The position numbers were made by a program, and so were the translations under genes. This document shows, one piece after another, positions 59,810 through 64,000 of a stretch of DNA of 64,000 nt (position 1 is its first letter; every line of letters starts with the position of its first letter). Source of the DNA: Pseudomonas sp. P5_109. GTDB taxonomy: Bacteria > Pseudomonadota > Gammaproteobacteria > Pseudomonadales > Pseudomonadaceae. The stretch spans positions 5,841,501-5,905,500 of the forward strand of contig NZ_CP125380.1 of the NCBI RefSeq assembly GCF_034009455.1. The letters are read 5' to 3'. The notes beneath the pieces were generated by a model. That model searched no databases, was not told where the DNA came from, and worked only from the letters and a program-made list of their open reading frames with translations.

Positions 59810-61492
59810 TTAAAGCGTCGAGAGGAAGGTGCTGTTGGTGGCCTGCCATTCGCTGATGTCGACACGAATGCGCTTCTTGTCGAGCTTGCCAACGCTGGTC
59901 TTGGGAATTTCAGTAACAAGGGCGATCTGGCTTGGAATTGCCCACTTGCTCAAGTGCCCCAACTCCACAAACGGCTTGAGGTGTTCCTTGAGTTCCCGGG
60001 CCCCGATTACATGACCTTCACGGACTACCAGCAGGGCAAACGGCCGCTCGCCCCACTGCGGATCGGGGATCCCCACCACTGCTACTTCACGTACCGCCGC
60101 ATGACGGCTGATCAGGTCTTCCAGGTCCAGGGAGGAGATCCACTCGCCACCGGTCTTGATCACGTCCTTGATCCGGTCACGAATGTCGATCACGCCCATG
60201 CTGTCGAGGGTCGCCACATCACCCGTGTGCAGCCAGCCACCGGCCCAGAGTTCGGCACCCTTCTGCGGCTCGTTGAAATACCCCTCGGTCAGCCATGGCG
60301 CGCGTAGTACCAGCTCGCCCTGGGTCTCGCCGTCAGCGGGCAGGAAGTTGCCCTCGGTGTCGACGATCGCCGCCTCCACCAAAGGACCAGGCACGCCGGC
60401 CTTGATCCGGTAGGTGGTGCGTTCGTCTTCGGTGCCGGCCATCAACTCATCGTTCAAGTGCGCGCACGACACCAGTGGCCCGGTTTCCGACATGCCGTAG
60501 GCGGCGGTCAACTGAATGCCCTTGGCCTTGGCAGCCTCGTACAACGTGCGGTTCAGGGCGCTGCCGCCGATGACGATTTTCCAGCCGCCGAAGTCGAGGT
60601 TCTGCGCGGCCTTGGCATTGAGGACCATCTGCAAAATGGTCGGCACGCAATGGGAGAACGTGACCTTCTCCTTGCGCCACAACTCCACCAGGTATTCCGG
60701 GTCATAGCGGCCGGGGTACACCTGTTTGAGCCCGAGCATGGTCGCCACATACGGCAAGCCCCACGCGTGCACGTGGAACATCGGGGTGATCGGCATGTAC
60801 ACATCGTTGGTGCCCAGCAGGCGCACACTGTCGATCGCGCCCATGATGGTCGACACACCCATGGTGTGCAGCACCAGTTGCCGATGGGTGAAGTACACAC
60901 CTTTGGGATTGCCGGTGGTGCCGGTGGTATAGAACGTGGTCGCGACCGAGTTTTCGTCGAAATCCTGGAAATCGTACTGCGGGCTCGCCGCGGCCAGCAG
61001 TTGTTCGTATTCGCCGACAAGGTTCGGCAGGTCCGCGGTTTTTTCCGGCAGGTCAGTCAGCAGCAGGGTCTTGTCGACCGTGGTCAGTTGCCCCTCGATC
61101 GCCTTGTAGAGGCCGACGAACTCGCTGTTGACCAGCACAAAGCGGTCCTCGGCGTGGTTCATGGTGTAGAGGATCTGTTCCGGCGACAGGCGCACGTTGA
61201 TGGTGTGGATCACCGCACCGATCATCGGGATGGCGAACATGCATTCCAGGTAACGATGGCTGTCCCAGTCCATCACACCCACGGCATCCCCAGGCTTGAC
61301 CCCGGCCGCTGTCAGCACGTTGGCCAGGCGGGCCACCCGTTCGATCAGGGTCGGGTAGCTGTAGCGCAACTTGTCGCGGTAGATGATCTCGCGGGTTTTC
61401 TCATAACGGGCACCGGACATCAGCAGCCGCTTGATCAGCAGCGGGTACTGGTATGCGCCTTCGGCCGGGGGGATAACGCGAGTCTGCAACAT
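59810..61492 (-). CDS. medium/long-chain fatty acyl-CoA ligase (AlkK-like)
   Basis: The product has 560 residues of the adenylate-forming family. It activates fatty acids with ATP and CoA. The AMP motif TTFYTTGTTGNPKGVYFTHR (about 190-209), the A5 motif AAYGMSETGPLVS (about 340-352), the DHTGD-equivalent WLHTGDVATLDSMGVIDIRD (about 425-444) and the C-terminal Lys region TSVGKLDKKRIR are visible. The short N terminus and text are like AlkK rather than FadD. The start at 61490-61492 (MLQTRVIPP) was chosen over one 8 codons earlier. Confidence 0.88.
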   Translation of the reverse strand: MLQTRVIPPAEGAYQYPLLIKRLLMSGARYEKTREIIYRDKLRYSYPTLIERVARLANVLTAAGVKPGDAVGVMDWDSHRYLECMFAIPMIGAVIHTINVRLSPEQILYTMNHAEDRFVLVNSEFVGLYKAIEGQLTTVDKTLLLTDLPEKTADLPNLVGEYEQLLAAASPQYDFQDFDENSVATTFYTTGTTGNPKGVYFTHRQLVLHTMGVSTIMGAIDSVRLLGTNDVYMPITPMFHVHAWGLPYVATMLGLKQVYPGRYDPEYLVELWRKEKVTFSHCVPTILQMVLNAKAAQNLDFGGWKIVIGGSALNRTLYEAAKAKGIQLTAAYGMSETGPLVSCAHLNDELMAGTEDERTTYRIKAGVPGPLVEAAIVDTEGNFLPADGETQGELVLRAPWLTEGYFNEPQKGAELWAGGWLHTGDVATLDSMGVIDIRDRIKDVIKTGGEWISSLDLEDLISRHAAVREVAVVGIPDPQWGERPFALLVVREGHVIGARELKEHLKPFVELGHLSKWAIPSQIALVTEIPKTSVGKLDKKRIRVDISEWQATNSTFLSTL

Positions 61493-61652
61493 AAGAATCC
61501 CTTTTTCTGACTGCACGGACGTGACTGAAAGTACGCACTGTAGTGCCCTTGATCGTCAGCCAAATCAGCCAAAGGAATGATTTGTAGAGCCGCGTGAATA
61601 CTGGCTTTGAGCCAGCATTCGCGCTGTTCGATGTACTTTGTGCTCAGCGCAA

Positions 61653-62282
61653 TCAATGCATCTCGGTGAACGCCAGCTTCACGCCGATCGCAATCAGCAC
61701 CGCGCCCATGGTCCGGTCGAACCAATGCCCCATGCGCGCAAAACCGGCGCGTACGCGCTGCTGGCTGAACAACATCGCCACCAGGCAGAACCAGGCGGCT
61801 GTCGCGGCGGCCAGATAAACCCCGTAACCGGCCTGCACGGCCAGCGGCGTGTGCGGGTTGATCACCACGGTGAACAACGAGAGGAAGAACAATGTGGCTT
61901 TCGGGTTGAGGCCGTTGGTGACGAAACCCGAGGTGAAGGCGCCGCGGGCCGTGCGCTCGCCGGCTTCCTTGTGCAGATCGTCCGCCACAGGCTTGGCCGG
62001 CTGCGCGCGCAGTGCCTTGTAACCGATGTACAGCAGGTAAGCGGCGGCGGCCCACTTCAAGGCATTGAACAGCACGATCGACTGGGACACGATCAGGCCG
62101 ATACCCAACAGCGAGTAACCCACGTGCAGGAAAATCGCCGTGCCCACACCCAGTGCGGTCCAGGTGCCCGCGCGGCGACCATGGGTAACACTTTCACGTA
62201 CCACCACGGCAAAGTCCGGGCCGGGGCTGGCCACGGCCAGCAAGTGAATCAGGGCAACGGTCAAGAACTCTGTCCAGTACAT
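61653..62282 (-). CDS. LysE/RhtB-family amino acid exporter
   Basis: The product has 209 residues and about six membrane helices. The N-terminal family text FLTVALIHLLAVASPGPDFA (about 6-25) and the GFVTNGLNPKATLFFLSLFT segment (about 118-137) are characteristic. Such carriers export homoserine, threonine or other amino acids; the substrate here is unknown. A strong ribosome site (AAAGGAG) precedes the ATG at 62280-62282. Confidence 0.92.
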   Translation of the reverse strand: MYWTEFLTVALIHLLAVASPGPDFAVVVRESVTHGRRAGTWTALGVGTAIFLHVGYSLLGIGLIVSQSIVLFNALKWAAAAYLLYIGYKALRAQPAKPVADDLHKEAGERTARGAFTSGFVTNGLNPKATLFFLSLFTVVINPHTPLAVQAGYGVYLAAATAAWFCLVAMLFSQQRVRAGFARMGHWFDRTMGAVLIAIGVKLAFTEMH

Positions 62283-62339
62283 GTGGGGCTCCTTTAGGGG
62301 TAGGCCAATCAATAAAAAGTCCGAGGCATCCATCACACC

Positions 62340-62482
62340 TGTGGCGAGGGGGCTCGCCCCCGTTCGACTGCGCAGCAGTCGCAAAACCGGTCCATCAGGT
62401 ACACCTGACAAAACCAGCGTTAAGGGGGCCGCTTCGCGCCCCAACGGGGCGGTGCGGCGATCCGACAAGCCCCCTCGCCACA
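62340..62482. repeat. REP-type inverted repeat pair, GAGGGGGCTTGCCCCC family
   Basis: The left arm begins at 62340 (TGGCGAGGGGGCTCGCCCCC) with an adjacent GACTGCGCAGCAGTC hairpin (62365-62379). The right arm ends at 62482 (AAGCCCCCTCGCCACA). It belongs to the same family as 93-226 and lies between two divergent genes. Confidence 0.8.
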
Positions 62483-62545
62483 GTTATTTCATCTGGTAGG
62501 CTCGGCAGATTACGCCTTCAGTTCAATGCACAAAAGGTACAGTTG

Positions 62546-63511
62546 ATGACGAACACTCACCGCGCCGTTTTCCTCGACCACCCGTCCCTGGACCTCGGCG
62601 ACCTTGACCTCAACCCGCTGCGCAGTTGTTTCAGCGATTTGCAGCTGTTCGCCCAGACCCTGCCCGATCAAGTCATCGAACACCTCAAGGGCGCCACTGT
62701 CGCCATCAGCAACAAGATCCTGATCGATGCCGCCGCCATGGCCGCCAGCCCTGATCTCAAGCTGATCCTGATCACCGCGACCGGCACCAACAACGTCGAC
62801 CTCGCCGCCGCCCGAGCCCATGGAATCACCGTGTGCAACTGCCAGGGCTACGGCACACCGTCGGTGGCGCAGCACACGATCATGCTGCTGCTCAACCTGG
62901 CCACGCGCCTGGCCGATTATCAAAAGGCCGTCGGCGCAGGTCGCTGGCAGCAGGCCAAGCAGTTCTGCTTGCTGGATTACCCGATTGTCGAACTCGAAGG
63001 CAAAACCCTCGGACTGCTGGGCCACGGTGAACTGGGCGGCGCGGTTGCACGGCTGGCCGAAGCCTTCGGCATGCGCGTTGTGCTGGGGCAAATTCCCGGA
63101 CGCCCTGCCCGGCCGGACCGCATGCCACTGGATGAACTGCTGCCGCAAATCGACGCCCTGACCCTGCACTGCCCGCTCAACGAACACACCCGCCACTTCA
63201 TCGGCGCCCGTGAACTGGCCTCGATGAAGCCCGGCGCGTTCGTGGTCAACACCGCCCGCGGAGGCCTGATCGACGAACAGGCCCTGGCCGATGCTTTGCG
63301 CAACGGGCATCTGGGCGGCGCTGCCACTGACGTGCTGAGCGTTGAACCGCCCATCCATGGCAATCCGCTGCTGGCCCACGATATCCCGCGTCTGATCGTC
63401 ACCCCGCACAACGCCTGGGGCAGCCGCGAAGCGCGCCAGCGAATCGTCGGTCAAGTGACCGAAAACGCACTGGGATACTTCAGCGGTAAGGCGCTGCGGG
63501 TCGTCAGTTGA
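62546..63511 (+). CDS. hprA: D-2-hydroxyacid dehydrogenase (hydroxypyruvate/glyoxylate reductase type)
   Basis: The product has 321 residues. The NAD loop [20 protein letters not shown] (about 154-173) and the catalytic Arg/Glu/His set are seen: Arg in [18 protein letters not shown], Glu in [12 protein letters not shown], His in [11 protein letters not shown] (about 290). The loop text is GHGELGG, with His in the second position. It probably reduces hydroxypyruvate or glyoxylate (glycerate dehydrogenase). The ATG at 62546 is preferred to the TTG codon just before it. The rsmC start follows after 34 bases. Confidence 0.88.
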   Translation: MTNTHRAVFLDHPSLDLGDLDLNPLRSCFSDLQLFAQTLPDQVIEHLKGATVAISNKILIDAAAMAASPDLKLILITATGTNNVDLAAARAHGITVCNCQGYGTPSVAQHTIMLLLNLATRLADYQKAVGAGRWQQAKQFCLLDYPIVELEGKTLGLLGHGELGGAVARLAEAFGMRVVLGQIPGRPARPDRMPLDELLPQIDALTLHCPLNEHTRHFIGARELASMKPGAFVVNTARGGLIDEQALADALRNGHLGGAATDVLSVEPPIHGNPLLAHDIPRLIVTPHNAWGSREARQRIVGQVTENALGYFSGKALRVVS

Positions 63512-63545
63512 TAAACTGCGGCACTTTTTTTTCACGGGAGCAGTT

Positions 63546-64000
63546 ATGGATCCGCGCAGTGAAGTACTGCTTCGTCAGGCCGAGTTATTCCAGGGTTCGG
63601 TGTTGTTGGCCGGTTTGCCCGCCGACGACCTGCTGGGCCGTCTGCCCGAAGCTCATGGCTGGTGCTGGCACGCCGGCGATCAGGCCGCGCTGGACGCCCG
63701 CTTCGCCGAGCGCAGCCATTTTGGCGTGAATGCGCCCGAGCGCTCGTTCGATGCCGCCGTGGTGTTTCTGCCCAAGGCCAAGGACCTGACCGATTACATC
63801 CTCAACGCCCTCGCCTCGCGGCTGGCCGGCCGCGAGCTGTACCTGGTCGGCGAGAAAAAAAGCGGCATCGAAGGTGCCGCCAAACAACTCAACCCGTTCG
63901 GCAAGCCGCGCAAACTCGACAGCGCGCGCCACTGCCAGCTCTGGCTGGTCACCGTGGCCAACGCGCCTGAAGCCAAACCGCTGGAAAGCCTGGCGCAAAC
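63546..64000 (+). CDS. rsmC: 16S rRNA m2G1207 methyltransferase RsmC, N-terminal part
   Basis: Only the first 151 residues are inside the window. The N-terminal pseudo-methyltransferase domain is visible: [40 protein letters not shown], then [20 protein letters not shown]. This matches RsmC, which methylates G1207 of 16S rRNA in the small subunit. The catalytic C-terminal domain lies beyond the edge. GGGAGCAGTT (63536-63545) precedes the ATG, with GGGAG as ribosome site. Confidence 0.9.
   Translation, partial: MDPRSEVLLRQAELFQGSVLLAGLPADDLLGRLPEAHGWCWHAGDQAALDARFAERSHFGVNAPERSFDAAVVFLPKAKDLTDYILNALASRLAGRELYLVGEKKSGIEGAAKQLNPFGKPRKLDSARHCQLWLVTVANAPEAKPLESLAQ

Overview
This window is a stretch of a Pseudomonas chromosome, most likely of the P. 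fluorescens group. The evidence is the high GC content, the Pseudomonas gene order around the division/cell-wall cluster ending in lpxC, the TrpS with a long C-terminal extension, and many intergenic REP-type inverted repeats of the GGAGCGGGCTTGCTCGCG kind. I saw no tRNA, transposase, integrase, phage gene or CRISPR array.

Layout. 1-2.6 kb: the tail of a probable sensor kinase, a small secreted protein and a membrane diguanylate cyclase. 2.6-20.5 kb (minus strand): a complete dcw cluster, mraZ-rsmH-ftsL-ftsI-murE-murF-mraY-murD-ftsW-murG-murC-ddlB-ftsQ-ftsA-ftsZ-lpxC. Most genes overlap by 1 to 11 bp. A clear promoter with three AAGTGG MraZ boxes at exact 10-bp spacing precedes mraZ. 20.8-25.8 kb: RNase P RNA and rsmI (minus), then lpoA-yraN-diaA-dolP (plus), all envelope or replication housekeeping. 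25.9-30.9 kb (minus): sspA-sspB, the cytochrome bc1 operon petABC, and rplM-rpsI. 31-38.5 kb: a Tas-type aldo/keto reductase, an LCAD-like acyl-CoA dehydrogenase, a GlxA-type regulator, zapE, trpS, a small hydrolase and zapG.

38.6-51.6 kb is the accessory highlight: a nearly complete ectoine/5-hydroxyectoine uptake and catabolism cluster. EhuB-C-D-A import ectoines. EutB/EutC act on the hydroxyectoine branch. DoeA opens the ring, DoeB deacetylates, DoeD transaminates diaminobutyrate and DoeC oxidises aspartate semialdehyde to aspartate. A MocR-type regulator (EnuR) and an AsnC/Lrp regulator (DoeX) are embedded. eutA, usually found beside eutBC, is not present. A shared 17-bp motif, AATTGYCCTAGTRCAWT, stands before both the ehu and eut/doe operons and is a candidate EnuR operator. 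REP composites sit at both borders of the cluster and on both sides of doeX.

51.7-64 kb: an OmpA-family lipoprotein, an MBL-fold hydrolase, a MalT-like LuxR ATPase, a DUF1329/DUF1302 envelope pair, an AlkK-like acyl-CoA ligase (together a probable lipid or ester utilisation locus), a LysE-type exporter, a hydroxyacid dehydrogenase and the start of rsmC, cut by the window edge.
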